From: Ruegeria sp. HKCCA6707
GTDB lineage: Bacteria; Pseudomonadota; Alphaproteobacteria; Rhodobacterales; Rhodobacteraceae
Direction: 5' to 3'
Length of the DNA: 64,000 nucleotides
Assembly: GCF_013033515.1 (NCBI RefSeq)
Contig: NZ_WQEG01000003.1
Location: 186,001-250,000, forward strand
Shown: piece by piece, positions 1-8,149 of the stretch
Layout: every line of letters begins with the position of its first letter
Position numbering within the stretch: the stretch's first letter is position 1
The notes under the pieces: model-generated
The model's input: only the letters and a program-made list of their open reading frames with translations
Database searches by the model: none
What the model was told of the DNA's origin: nothing
Position numbers and translations under genes: made by a program

Positions 1-2
1 AC

Positions 3-260
3 AAAAAGCTGACAGAGAGCCTGGGAGGCGTATTAGGAGCGGATTTGTCAGGGGTGCGGATTCACACGGGTGGCAATGCTGCTGATCTGTGTAAAGCTCT
101 GAGCGCAAAAGCCTTTACCAATGGAAAAGACATCTTTTTTGCAAAAAGTTCGGACGCCAAGGACAAAAAACTGATTGCGCATGAGCTGACCCATGTGGTT
201 CAGCAGGCGAATGGTCGTATGCCGAAGCCGATGAAGGGAAAGGTACTGGTGTCCAAGTGA
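3..260 (+). CDS. DUF4157 domain protein, C-terminal end (gene runs off the left edge)
   Basis: The frame is open from base 3 to the stop at 260, so the true start lies outside the window. The visible 85 residues follow the DUF4157 pattern: a leader LGADLSGVRIHTG, then AFTNGKDIFF, then HELTHVVQQ, whose HExxH resembles a zincin metal site. DUF4157 proteins are common cargo or adaptors of extracellular contractile injection systems (family knowledge). The domain is normally N-terminal and followed by a toxin domain. Here the protein stops about 22 residues after the HELTH motif, so it is either a stand-alone DUF4157 protein or one that has lost its C-terminus. An internal ATG-like start at 45 would cut the domain, so it is not preferred. 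Confidence 0.75.
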   Translation, partial: KKLTESLGGVLGADLSGVRIHTGGNAADLCKALSAKAFTNGKDIFFAKSSDAKDKKLIAHELTHVVQQANGRMPKPMKGKVLVSK

Positions 261-310
261 TCAGCAGAGCTGCGGGTCAGGTTCATTCTTCGACGACCAG
301 ACAGCGCAGA

Positions 311-1423
311 TCACGCTAGCCGAGTGCTGCTTACGACACCTCCACCCACCAACGCGCTCACCCCCGTCGTTCCGGGGCATGAGGTTGGCAAGCCCCGCGC
401 CACTCGGACCGCGAGATAGGCGAAGGCTTGGGCTTCGAGCATGTCTCCGTTCAGGCCCACGGTTTCGACCGGCTCAACCGGGCAGTCCAGTGAGACGCGC
501 AGCATTTCCATCAGCACCGGGTTGTGACGTCCGCCGCCGGTGACCAACACGCGGGTTGGGGGTTTGGGGCAATGGGCCATGCCTTGTGCCACGCCCGCCG
601 CACACATCGCGGTCAGTGTGGCGACCGCATCTGCATCGGGCAGTTCGCTCACCAACCCGACCATGCGGGCAAAGTCGTTTCGGTCCAGTGATTTGGGTGG
701 CATGCGGGCAAAGAAGGGCTCGGCCAGAAACCGTTCGAGCGCACCAGTTTCCACCGCCCCACCTCGCGCGATTTTGCCGTCGCGATCCATGGGTTGCCCC
801 AATCGGGCCTGCACCAGATCATCAATGGGCGCGTTTGCGGGGCCGGTATCAAAGGCCAGAAGCGCACCGAGGGCTTCGGGGCCGTCAAAGCTGGGGTCGA
901 TAAAGGTCAGGTTTCCAACGCCGCCCAGATTGAGGAAACACAAAGGCCGGGTCGCGCCGATCCACTTGGCACAGGCAAAGTGAAAGAACGGCGCCAGCGG
1001 TGCGCCCTCGCCCCCCATCGCCACGTCGTCGCTGCGGAAATCCCAGACAATCGGCACACCCAGCGCCTGGGCCAGTCCGTCACCATCCCCCACCTGCAAC
1101 GTCCCACGCCCGCGCGGCTCATGCGCCAGGGTCTGACCGTGAAAGCCGATCAGATCGATCTGATCGAACTCGGACAAGGCCTCGGCATGGGCAAAGGTCA
1201 CCAACTCGGCGGCGGCGTCCACATCGGGCCCGTGCCATTGACCCAGAGCTGTACGCAATACGACGCGTTCGGCGTCGGAATAGGGCCGGTAGCCGGTGTC
1301 GCCAAAACCATGGATCTGGTGTCCATCGGTTTGCAGGACAGCCGCATCCACACCGTCCAAAGATGTTCCCGACATCGCCCCCAAGGCCGCGACGACACCT
1401 GTTTTGCTGATGACCCGGCTCAC
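311..1423 (-). CDS. anmK: Anhydro-N-acetylmuramic acid kinase
   Basis: This 370-residue protein has the usual AnmK length. It hydrolyses and phosphorylates 1,6-anhydro-N-acetylmuramic acid to MurNAc-6-phosphate in cytoplasmic peptidoglycan recycling. Visible motifs are the N-terminal [10 protein letters not shown] (about residues 18-27), the sugar/ATP-fold segment [10 protein letters not shown] near 190, and [12 protein letters not shown] near 295. In Rhodobacteraceae anmK is usually divergent from tyrS. Here the short promoter region that should serve tyrS is still present upstream (1424-1600), but tyrS itself is now about 12 kb away because of the island. nagZ at 28711-29718 works in the same recycling pathway. 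Confidence 0.96.
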   Translation of the reverse strand: MSRVISKTGVVAALGAMSGTSLDGVDAAVLQTDGHQIHGFGDTGYRPYSDAERVVLRTALGQWHGPDVDAAAELVTFAHAEALSEFDQIDLIGFHGQTLAHEPRGRGTLQVGDGDGLAQALGVPIVWDFRSDDVAMGGEGAPLAPFFHFACAKWIGATRPLCFLNLGGVGNLTFIDPSFDGPEALGALLAFDTGPANAPIDDLVQARLGQPMDRDGKIARGGAVETGALERFLAEPFFARMPPKSLDRNDFARMVGLVSELPDADAVATLTAMCAAGVAQGMAHCPKPPTRVLVTGGGRHNPVLMEMLRVSLDCPVEPVETVGLNGDMLEAQAFAYLAVRVARGLPTSCPGTTGVSALVGGGVVSSTRLA

Positions 1424-1539
1424 GCTGCCCTCGCTCTTGCTGCCCCGTTATCCGGGTGTCTTGCACAATGTTTCGCGTCAAGCGACATCTAAGGCAAGCA
1501 ACATCGCATGCGCGCCGTGTTTTTCTTGCCGAAACTGCC

Positions 1540-1568
1540 TTTTCCTTGCACCGTCCGCCCCCTATACA
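1540..1568 (+). promoter_or_regulatory. Probable ancestral tyrS promoter, now separated from tyrS
   Basis: TATACA at 1563-1568 is preceded 17 bp upstream by TTTTCC at 1540-1545. It lies about 33 bp before the orphan tyrS start codon at 1601, between divergent anmK and the tyrS remnant. The position fits the original tyrS promoter, but the -35 match is weak. It now points into the decayed integrase. Confidence 0.35.
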
Positions 1569-1606
1569 GTGCCGCGCAACACATACCCAAAGGGCACGAC
1601 ATGACC

Positions 1607-1642
1607 TACCACCCCAAATCGGATTTCATCGCCACGATGATC
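1607..1642 (+). repeat. attL-like direct repeat (tyrS codons 3-14, orphan 5' end of tyrS)
   Basis: This copy begins TACCACCCCAAATCGG and ends CACGATGATC. It is identical over 36 bp to 13686-13721. Counting the orphan start codon at 1601-1603 (reading M-T-Y-H-P-K), the match extends to 42 bp with one mismatch. The reading frame continues out of tyrS similarity immediately after the repeat, as expected for a site-specific junction. Confidence 0.9.
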
Positions 1643-1728
1643 CATTTGGCACGGTGTGTCGCTTCACTCGCTGGAGTCATGTCGTGCCCTTGGTCCTTTC
1701 AGCGCATTGAAAAAAGGGCCAAATCTGC

Positions 1729-2430
1729 ATGGACGACTCAAAAAACCGCAAGCTTGAGCGCATAACTGAAAAAACGCTTCGCAATCTACCTTCGCCTCAG
1801 AATGGCGAGCTAACTTACACCATAGCTTACACCAGAGGTTTGACGATCCGGGTTCGAAGCACCGGATCAAAGGTGTTCTATGCGAGGCTATAGAACCCAC
1901 ACGCGAAGAAAACTGTTAGGCGCAAATTGGGAGAATGGCCAGGCATGTCATGCTCTCTCGCGATCAAAGCGCTCGACAAGCTGAAACGTGAGCAAGAGGA
2001 GGCTGATTGGGCAGAGCCTAGAGTTCACCTTACGATGGCTCAAGCTTACGCGTACTACCTGAGAAAAAAATCCCAAGAAGGCAAATCGACTTCGTTTCTC
2101 CAACAAATAGATCAGGCATGGAGATGCGTTCCAAATGAACTTAGGAGAACACTACTCGACCAAGTGCCCTTGTATCGCCTTGCTGATCTCGTAGCCGAGG
2201 TCGCAATCGAACGAAAAGGCACAGCGTTTCATGTAAGACGGTTACTTAAGGCGATCTATAAGTTCGCGCTGACAAACGAATGGTGCAGCAAAGACAGGGC
2301 ACTAGCAATCGAACCTGTGGCTCTCCAGCCTAAACGGCTATTGGTAAGCAACGAACAAATCGCGAGAGTTCTGGAGGTTGCGAACCTACCTAAGGGATCA
2401 AGTCTGTCACTAACCACAAATGCGATATAG
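1729..2430 (+). pseudogene. Tyrosine recombinase (phage-type integrase), nonsense-mutated and C-terminally truncated
   Basis: One frame runs from ATG 1729 to 2430 with a single internal TAG at 1891-1893. Before the stop, residues 36-54 read like the Arm DNA-binding domain (RGLTIRVRSTGSKVFYARL). After it comes the usual continuation KKTVRRKLGEWPGMS, then a core-binding domain (YAYYLRKKSQEGKS onward) and the linker into the catalytic domain. Similarity ends around 2400, before any of the R-H-R-Y catalytic residues. A TGG-to-TAG change would explain the stop. A downstream fragment from 1927 could still be translated but could not recombine DNA. Its place beside attL marks it as the recombinase that inserted the island. 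Confidence 0.82.
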
Positions 2431-2485
2431 TGCCTTGGATTGTCAACATTTCTGTCAGAAAATATTGAGTGGTAATACGAATAGT

Positions 2486-2704
2486 TCACATACCCGTGCC
2501 CCCCGTCACGGGAGGGGCAAAGGGTGTGTCTAACACAGTCCAATAGGCGGATGCGATGAGACCTGTCCACAATGCGCCTTGAGCCGTGCTCTCAGCCCCA
2601 ACCCGATCCATCAAATCCGGCATTATGGGAAAGACAATACCGATACCCATCGCATCGATCAGCAGTGTGAGCAGTATGAAGATGAACGGGCCAGTGAATT
2701 TCAT
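2486..2704 (-). pseudogene. MFS transporter, N-terminal fragment (TetA-like drug/H+ antiporter family)
   Basis: The first 55 or so residues match the start of TetA-class major facilitator proteins: a first membrane helix IFILLTLLIDAMGIGIVFPIMPDL and then GALWTGLIASAY at the start of helix 2. Normal family members have about 400 residues and 12 helices. Similarity stops at about 2537, and the remaining residues are rich in Pro and Gly. The break faces the broken end of the integrase, so one deletion or rearrangement may have destroyed both. No resistance function is expected. Confidence 0.65.
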
Positions 2705-2888
2705 TGCGCGGGTTGCTTTTTGGGGACTTGATCAGGTTCAAGTAGCCTCCCGATTTTGTGCTTCAAGCAAAAACCTCAACCTTTCTAGCCGGTTACTAGA
2801 TTCGCAGTTTGCTGCACTAAACGACTTTGAGTTTGGCCGGGCCGATGTCGGCTTAGTCCGCGAAGCGGCAAATTACCCATCAGCTGTC

Positions 2889-3593
2889 CTACCACTTCTC
2901 TCCGAACGGGCGAATGTCGAGCTCGAAGGTCCATGCCGATTTGTCTTGGTGTGCGAGCATTAACGCAGCTTCTGCAATATGCACGGGATTGATAAAGAAC
3001 TCGTCCGGTTCGTTTGGCGCAAAGTTCGTCCGAGTGTCCTCCGTATCGATTACGCCATCGATAACAATGTATGCCACATGAACGCCTTTCGGGCCTAGTT
3101 GTTTCGCGAGAGCGTTCGCTAAGACACGCTGGGCGGACTTGGATGGCGCAAAGGCCGTTGTCCAAACGTTGCCTCGAAGTGCCGCAGTGGCTCCTGACAC
3201 AATAATTGTGCCTGAACCGCGCTCAGACATTTGCGGCCCGAGAAACTTGGCCGTCGCAAATAGACCCAATGCGCCTACGCGCCAGCTTTGCTCGAATTGG
3301 GTTTCCGACACTTCATCGAGCGTGCCGAATTGAGCGAGGTCAGCGTTGTAAATCGCAACGTCAATCTGGCCAAGTTCGCTCTGGACTGATTGCAATGCCG
3401 CCTTGAGACTGTCCGGGTCTCCAGCGTCACAGGCAAAGGTCTTCACAACCGGACCAGTCGCACCGTCTCCGCTTGTACCCGCGCCCGACCTGTTTAGAAG
3501 CGCGAGGTCATGCCCGGCTCTCGTGAATACTTCGGCATACGCGGTCCCGAGGCCCGGCCCAAAGCCGATGATCACACAGACTTTTCCACCCAC
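2889..3593 (-). CDS. Atypical short-chain dehydrogenase/reductase
   Basis: The 234-residue protein has a Rossmann nucleotide-binding start (VIIGFGPGLG, residues 7-16), the N-A-D segment YNAD near 82, and a catalytic region with Ser133 and Lys152. The classical Tyr of YxxxK is Phe148 (FAPSK). A known SDR subgroup with a conserved xVxVVIDG-type segment also carries Phe there; this protein has HVAYIVIDG. The fold and cofactor binding look intact, but classical acid-base chemistry is doubtful. It stands alone between the MFS remnant and the lipoprotein cluster and reads opposite to the latter. The substrate is unknown. Confidence 0.8.
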   Translation of the reverse strand: MGGKVCVIIGFGPGLGTAYAEVFTRAGHDLALLNRSGAGTSGDGATGPVVKTFACDAGDPDSLKAALQSVQSELGQIDVAIYNADLAQFGTLDEVSETQFEQSWRVGALGLFATAKFLGPQMSERGSGTIIVSGATAALRGNVWTTAFAPSKSAQRVLANALAKQLGPKGVHVAYIVIDGVIDTEDTRTNFAPNEPDEFFINPVHIAEAALMLAHQDKSAWTFELDIRPFGEKW

Positions 3594-3891
3594 GTCAAAA
3601 TACTCCCTCGCTATAGTTGCTAGGTGGTCATCGTATCACATGAAATTCAAATAGAGCAGCGAACAAGAGCCCTGTCCCGCTTGGCGGTTAATCGTGGATT
3701 CCGCAGCTTTGGTCTGGATTGAGCCCAAAGCGGAAATTTAAATGGATCTATTGCTAGAAAGACTTCAGCCATCAAAACAAGTTGTCCCCGTCTGACATCC
3801 GCTATCACGCAAAAAATTCGACACAATCAAATTGTTGATTTTGTCCTGAGTCTTTGACTTAGTACTAGGCGGAACTCACAGGGGAAGAACA
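3594..3891. other. Divergent intergenic region of the island
   Basis: These 298 bp separate the SDR from the plus-strand lipoprotein cluster and presumably hold both promoters. The sequence is AT-rich. No convincing -35/-10 pair, tRNA or coding frame is seen. A good ribosome binding site (GGGGAAGAACA) precedes the ATG at 3892. Confidence 0.4.
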
Positions 3892-4191
3892 ATGAAGAGA
3901 ATATTGATGCCCACTGCTGTATTGTTTGTGACTTTGACTGTTGCAGCATGTGAAGATACTGGCGGCTCGACTGCGTCATCGGAACTGACTCCTGCCCAGC
4001 AGGCGTGTCTGCGTGATGTCGCCAATACGACAAACAATTCGCAAGTCGTGGTGCTGTCGTCTGCGTTTAGCGAGGCGGGAACACAAGTAACGGTCGGCGT
4101 TGGCGAGGATCGTGCTCCTTGGAATTGTATTGCCTACAGTGATGGCGCGACAGCTGGTATCGAGTTCTTGGGCGACGAAGGCGCATTGTGA
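3892..4191 (+). CDS. Small lipoprotein with a two-cysteine FSEAGT domain (family A, copy 1)
   Basis: This 99-residue protein has a lipoprotein signal peptide ending in the lipobox VAAC (Cys20), so it is predicted to be membrane-anchored in the periplasm. The mature part carries Cys39, then FSEAGT (59-64), then a W77-N-Cys79-IAY-x-DG block. The same order (Cys, FSEAGT, W-x-C-IAY-x-DG) is found at residues 30-77 of the protein at 6841-7455, so the two are paralogues. The paired cysteines may form a disulfide in the periplasm (inference). I do not recognise a named function. Confidence 0.78.
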   Translation: MKRILMPTAVLFVTLTVAACEDTGGSTASSELTPAQQACLRDVANTTNNSQVVVLSSAFSEAGTQVTVGVGEDRAPWNCIAYSDGATAGIEFLGDEGAL

Positions 4192-4232
4192 TCAATATGG
4201 TGCGTGGCTGAACACGGCCGCGCAACACTGGC

Positions 4233-4520
4233 TTGCTCTTCAGAAAGTTCGACTTGGTTTGTAGAATAACCAACATCGTATTCGCGATCTTTTACCTGCT
4301 GGCTTTGTTTGTGTTCTTGACTGGTACATTTGGCTGGTTGGGACAAGAAAGAGACCCTTTGTCTGGGGTGTTCCTTTTGCCGTTAGGATTGCCTTGGATA
4401 CTTGTATCGGACTTGGTTTCAGAGCCAGTCAAACCGTGGTTCGCAGCGATTGCACCCGCACTCAACCTGTTGGCATTGGTCTTAATTTGCAGATGGGCAC
4501 GCGGTTGGCGCCAGAAGTGA
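4233..4520 (+). CDS. Small membrane protein, three predicted helices
   Basis: The frame opens with TTG at 4233 and codes for 95 residues. A second TTG at 4254 is an alternative start. Hydrophobic stretches lie near residues 12-35, 44-62 and 70-87, and the protein ends with a basic tail (RWARGWRQK). No family is recognised. The gene lies in the same direction as its neighbours, 41 bp after the family A lipoprotein and 35 bp before the next gene, so co-transcription is likely. The start codon is uncertain because no clear ribosome binding site is visible. Confidence 0.5.
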   Translation: MLFRKFDLVCRITNIVFAIFYLLALFVFLTGTFGWLGQERDPLSGVFLLPLGLPWILVSDLVSEPVKPWFAAIAPALNLLALVLICRWARGWRQK

Positions 4521-4555
4521 AGGCGGAGCTCTGTCTCACCAAAAGGGAGGAAAAC

Positions 4556-4855
4556 ATGGGAAAAGTAATCTTGGGAATTGTGATCGGGCTCGTCCTTGGC
4601 GTGGTTGGGGCGATGACCTTGGGTGGCGGGGCCGCGGTGGGTGTCGGCGTTGCGACAGGCTTGTCCGCCGGTGTCTGCACCACACTGAAAGGAGCACAAG
4701 CCGAGAACCTGATCACCGCCGAGCAAGCGGATCAGATCCTCAATCGCGTGAATTCCGAGATGGCGTCACTGCAGGGAATTGAAACGACGGGCGAGATCGT
4801 CGGTAGCGCACAGGCATGCGATGAGTTTCTGTCAAAGTTAAGAGAAGCGAAGTGA
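4556..4855 (+). CDS. Small glycine-zipper-like membrane-anchored protein
   Basis: The ATG at 4556 follows a strong AGGGAGGAAA ribosome binding site and gives 99 residues. Residues 4-40 form a Gly/Ala/Val-rich membrane segment with a GGGAAVGVGVATG run that resembles a glycine zipper. A polar helical domain follows (ITAEQADQILNRVNSEMASL), containing one cysteine near 86. The function is unknown. The gene belongs to the plus-strand envelope-protein cluster of the island. Confidence 0.65.
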   Translation: MGKVILGIVIGLVLGVVGAMTLGGGAAVGVGVATGLSAGVCTTLKGAQAENLITAEQADQILNRVNSEMASLQGIETTGEIVGSAQACDEFLSKLREAK

Positions 4856-4913
4856 AATCACCTGATCCTAGTTCAAAGAAGGGATTGATTTCTAAAAGAA
4901 AGGAACTTGTTGA

Positions 4914-5093
4914 ATGCATTTTGACTTGGCGCATGCAGTCGTAACCGTACTACTACTAGTGGCAACACTCTTTGTACTTCAAATGTCAGGAATCATTAAA
5001 GAAGAGGAACGTCGCAAGTTTAACTGGAAAGTAGTTGTCGCGATGGCCGTTGTTGTTTTCCTGCTGAATCTAGTATGGCCGTACGGACCATGA
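4914..5093 (+). CDS. Mini membrane protein (family B, copy 1)
   Basis: This 59-residue ORF starts at ATG 4914, nine bases after AGGA. It begins MHFDLAHAVV and has two membrane helices (about 8-25 and 38-56). They are separated by a charged loop, IIKEEERRKFNWK, and the protein ends in NLVWPYGP. The ORF at 7856-8029 has the same layout: HFDLAHA, a helix, an acidic/basic loop ending WNWKVV, a helix, then NLVWP. Conservation at protein level with divergent DNA argues that both are real genes. The gene ends 4 bp before the S33 hydrolase start, implying translational linkage. Confidence 0.72.
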   Translation: MHFDLAHAVVTVLLLVATLFVLQMSGIIKEEERRKFNWKVVVAMAVVVFLLNLVWPYGP

Positions 5094-5097
5094 CCTG

Positions 5098-6711
5098 ATG
5101 AGCAGCAGGACGCTGAAACCTACTGTTTGTTACCAATTTGCTCTATCCACTGTCGGCAAGCTGCGTTTGATGTGCACATTGGGCATGTTGACGATGATCG
5201 TTTTGAGCGGATCAGCATTCGCGCAAAGTGCGTTTGAGATTGTTCCTGGTCCCTGCGTTGTACCCGTCCCAGATGAAGCAGAAATTACCTCGGATGTGTC
5301 TTGCGGCACGTTTTATGTTCCTCGGGACCGCTCCTACCCTAACGATGACTTAATTGGCCTACCTTTCGTCCGTGCTTCCCAAAAAAGGGAAGCGGCAGAT
5401 CCGCCAATGTTTATGCTGTCAGGCGGACCCGGATCCTCGCTTTTGACTGAAGGGATTTACGCCGTCTTCTCAGACCCAATGCTCGGCCCGTTGATCGCGA
5501 CCCGAGATATCTTTATCCTAGAAGAGCTCGATTCCAAACACAGTGTACCTTCTTTGGATTGCACACCCTTCCATCGTCTGCCGTGGCGTGCTGTTGTGGA
5601 AGACAAAACCAAATCAGATACTACAAATTGGCTTCGTGACGCTATTCAAACTTGCAAATCTGATGCTGAAGCTGACGGTATTGATTTGACCAAATTCAAT
5701 AGCTTGCAAATGGCACAGGATTTAGACGCTGCTTGTGAAGCCTTTGGATATGAAAAAATCGCCGTCTACGGTGCGTCTTATGGAACACTTCTGGCGCAAC
5801 ACTACGCTCGTATGTTCGGCAACAACCTTGAAGCTCTCATACTTGACGGCGCAGAGACACCCACGACCCAAAACTGGGCGGAAAACCGGGCGATTGCCGT
5901 AGATTTCTCGATTGGGCAACTCGCAACGCAGTGTTCCGCCGAGCCAAAATGCGCGGCAGAGTTCGATCTGCTTTCTCTGGTTCAAGAGGGAATTGACCTA
6001 TTTCAAGAGGGCCCGATCCCAACAACCTATGTGAACCCGAAAGACGAGACAGAGACTTTAACCTTCAGCATCTCCAAGCAAAGTTTCGTTGAGTTTGTGT
6101 TTGAGCGGCAAAGCGGTCAGATCTCAGTCGGCAGTCTACCGGCCATACTGACACTCTTACTTGCCGATGGTCGTGCAAGCTTGTCAGAGGGGCTCGGCCC
6201 AATCATCGGACAAGCAGCGCTGGAAGCCAGGGACACACCTGCTGGCAATCTTGCGTCGTTGATGCACTTCACAGTCGTCTGTTCTGAAGATCCGGTCAAT
6301 TCTACCGAAGACGTCAAGACAACACCTGACACGAGTGAATATGCTTCGTTGTTTTCTGGGTTGGTAGGTGAACAGTACAATACTGCCTGTGAAACTTTGG
6401 CGCTTCCAGAGCTTTCGCCTGATACAGATGAGCCGCTCAGAGCCGACGTTCCGACGCTGATACTGACAGGCCAATTAGATGCTAGAACACCAGCATTCCT
6501 TGCTGACAAGGTCGAGGAGTCTCTGCCGAACGCGCAACAGTTTGTTTTTCCGTCTGGGACGCATGTCCAGATTGGGGAATTCAACCGTTGCGCGGCTTCA
6601 CTTTTAGTCAAGTTTCTTGCCGACGTTTCAAACGTGGTTTCTGCGCCCTGCCTAAACGAACTTGAGCCAGTGAACTTCGTTTTACCAGATGGGTCTTTGT
6701 CGAGGGATTAG
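5098..6711 (+). CDS. Secreted alpha/beta hydrolase, S33 / tripeptidyl aminopeptidase-like
   Basis: The 537-residue protein has a membrane signal ending near residue 43 (GSAFAQS), so it is likely periplasmic. The hydrolase core shows the oxyanion segment SGGPGSS, the nucleophile elbow GASYGT (Ser near 226), the acid Asp in LTGQLDARTP and the His in SGTHVQ, followed by a TAP-like C-terminal domain. The usual DQRGTG motif after the first strand is replaced by a segment reading EELDSKHS, which is unusual. At least eight cysteines in the mature part suggest disulfides. It may release N-terminal residues or hydrolyse a small ester or amide; the substrate cannot be read from the sequence. Confidence 0.82.
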   Translation: MSSRTLKPTVCYQFALSTVGKLRLMCTLGMLTMIVLSGSAFAQSAFEIVPGPCVVPVPDEAEITSDVSCGTFYVPRDRSYPNDDLIGLPFVRASQKREAADPPMFMLSGGPGSSLLTEGIYAVFSDPMLGPLIATRDIFILEELDSKHSVPSLDCTPFHRLPWRAVVEDKTKSDTTNWLRDAIQTCKSDAEADGIDLTKFNSLQMAQDLDAACEAFGYEKIAVYGASYGTLLAQHYARMFGNNLEALILDGAETPTTQNWAENRAIAVDFSIGQLATQCSAEPKCAAEFDLLSLVQEGIDLFQEGPIPTTYVNPKDETETLTFSISKQSFVEFVFERQSGQISVGSLPAILTLLLADGRASLSEGLGPIIGQAALEARDTPAGNLASLMHFTVVCSEDPVNSTEDVKTTPDTSEYASLFSGLVGEQYNTACETLALPELSPDTDEPLRADVPTLILTGQLDARTPAFLADKVEESLPNAQQFVFPSGTHVQIGEFNRCAASLLVKFLADVSNVVSAPCLNELEPVNFVLPDGSLSRD

Positions 6712-6840
6712 AAATTCGGGACACGTTGATCTTCATTTGGAAGCTAAGCAACAGAGAAAGGCAAATCTGAAGTCAGAAATATGCCCGCCACAACCTTGGG
6801 CCAAACGAAACTATAACGATCATTCAACAGGGGCCAACTG

Positions 6841-7455
6841 ATGAAGCTCAAGATACTCAAACTCCTCACACCCGTCTTCGCAATCGCGGGTACAGCTGCT
6901 TTTGCAATATCAGAAGCCGACGATGCGTGTATTGACCATTTGCGGCAGGTGGGAGGACCAGACGGTCAATCAGGTACGATTGAAAGCTCGCAGTTCTCGG
7001 AAGCCGGTACGCTGGTCATACTGCGTGATGCAGGTGGAACACTCTGGCGCTGTATCGCGTACAAGGATGGAAGCATCGGCGAGATGTCGGTTGTCGAAGC
7101 TATGGATGATGGCGGTGGAGCAATGGCAGGCGCCGCCGGTTCTACCGGTAGCCAACGTGTCAAATTCGATGCTGGCTCCACCGGCGCCGAACTCGTTGGT
7201 GAACTCGCGCCCGGCGCCTCTCAGCAATATGTTCTGGGTGCCAAAAACGAACAGTTCCTCTACGTCCGCGTTGCTCCGCGAAATGGCTCCTTGGACTACG
7301 TTATTCGTAACCCCGATGGTACTGAACTGTTGGGATTGATGTCGGCGGACAAAGAGTATCGAGGACAGCTTTGGCAATCTGGTGATCATGTTGTGGAGGT
7401 TATCAATCGCAGCAACTCTTCCGTCAGCTACAACGTAATTTTCGGAATTGAATAG
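6841..7455 (+). CDS. Secreted protein: FSEAGT domain plus PPC-like beta domain (family A, copy 2)
   Basis: The 204-residue protein has a cleavable signal peptide (about residues 1-24, no lipobox). Residues 28-85 repeat the family A domain of the lipoprotein at 3892-4191: Cys30, FSEAGT 52-57, W69-R-Cys71-IAY-x-DG. A Gly/Ala linker leads to a C-terminal beta domain (about 105-204) resembling bacterial pre-peptidase C-terminal (PPC-like) domains, with ELAPGASQQYVLGA, LDYVIRNPDG and a final SYNVIFGIE. Such domains are usually accessory, stabilising or binding modules (family knowledge). It lies 130 bp downstream of the S33 hydrolase, in the same direction. The exact role is unknown. Confidence 0.72.
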   Translation: MKLKILKLLTPVFAIAGTAAFAISEADDACIDHLRQVGGPDGQSGTIESSQFSEAGTLVILRDAGGTLWRCIAYKDGSIGEMSVVEAMDDGGGAMAGAAGSTGSQRVKFDAGSTGAELVGELAPGASQQYVLGAKNEQFLYVRVAPRNGSLDYVIRNPDGTELLGLMSADKEYRGQLWQSGDHVVEVINRSNSSVSYNVIFGIE

Positions 7456-7507
7456 GTGATCGACTAGAACCCCCGAAACGTATCCCCCAAAAAGCTAGGA
7501 AAAACAG

Positions 7508-7813
7508 ATGAAATCCAAAGTACTATTTGTGATCGGCACGATGTGCATTTCTGCGCTTGCAGCATGCGATGAGAGTAGCGGTTCGGCAGATGCAAGTGCA
7601 CCAACTGTGGGCAGCTCTAGCGATCTTTCTTCATTTGAAGGGGCAAGAGCGGGCCAAGCTGAAATGGGTATTCAAAGTCTCGGGTTTGAACTCATCCGAA
7701 GCGAAGGGCTGACCTCGTACTGGTTTAACAAAGATACCGGTGCCTGTGCTCGGATCACGACATCCGAGGGAAGGTACTCAGATGTAGCTATGCTGCCATC
7801 AGGTGATTGCTAA
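7508..7813 (+). CDS. Small lipoprotein with a C-x-R-I-x-T-x-x-G-R-Y domain
   Basis: This 101-residue protein has a signal peptide ending in LAAC (Cys19) and is a predicted lipoprotein. After a Ser/Ala-rich linker comes a compact domain: a helix (EGARAGQAEMGIQSLGF), then GLTSYWFNKDTGACARI, then TSEGRYSDVAMLPSGDC. The two cysteines in TGAC and SGDC may pair. Similar domains occur in many uncharacterised secreted bacterial proteins, often next to PPC-like proteins; I recall the pattern but no function. The gene lies 52 bp after the family A protein and 42 bp before the mini membrane protein. Confidence 0.7.
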   Translation: MKSKVLFVIGTMCISALAACDESSGSADASAPTVGSSSDLSSFEGARAGQAEMGIQSLGFELIRSEGLTSYWFNKDTGACARITTSEGRYSDVAMLPSGDC

Positions 7814-7855
7814 CACATTTTCATCAATCTCCAATCTGAAAGAAGGAGCTCGCAC

Positions 7856-8029
7856 TTGCACTTTGACCTGGCACATGCGGCGGTCATCATTGCCGCTCTA
7901 GTTATGACAAATCTGGCTTTGATATCGGCTGGCGTGATCAATGAAGAAAACAAACACCAATGGAACTGGAAAGTTGTTCTAGCCTACTTCGTGGTCGTCG
8001 TTATCATCAACCTGGTGTGGCCCATTTAA
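7856..8029 (+). CDS. Mini membrane protein (family B, copy 2), TTG start
   Basis: The 57-residue ORF starts at TTG 7856, nine bases after AGGAG. It reads HFDLAHAAVIIAAL, then a charged loop (VINEENKHQWNWK), a second helix and NLVWPI. It is a clear paralogue of 4914-5093: same length, same first seven residues after the start, same tryptophan/lysine loop and the same C-terminus. In both places it follows a small envelope-protein gene and precedes a secreted-enzyme gene. That points to a repeated gene module rather than a chance ORF. Confidence 0.7.
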   Translation: MHFDLAHAAVIIAALVMTNLALISAGVINEENKHQWNWKVVLAYFVVVVIINLVWPI

Positions 8030-8149
8030 AGTTTCATAACGTTAAGTTAACCGCCCACTTGAAATGGTTATCGTGAACCAGCCCTTTCGAGAGTTTATCA
8101 GGTCGGAAGAGTGTAACCATCAAGTGCTCAAGAATAGGAAGGAGCTGGC

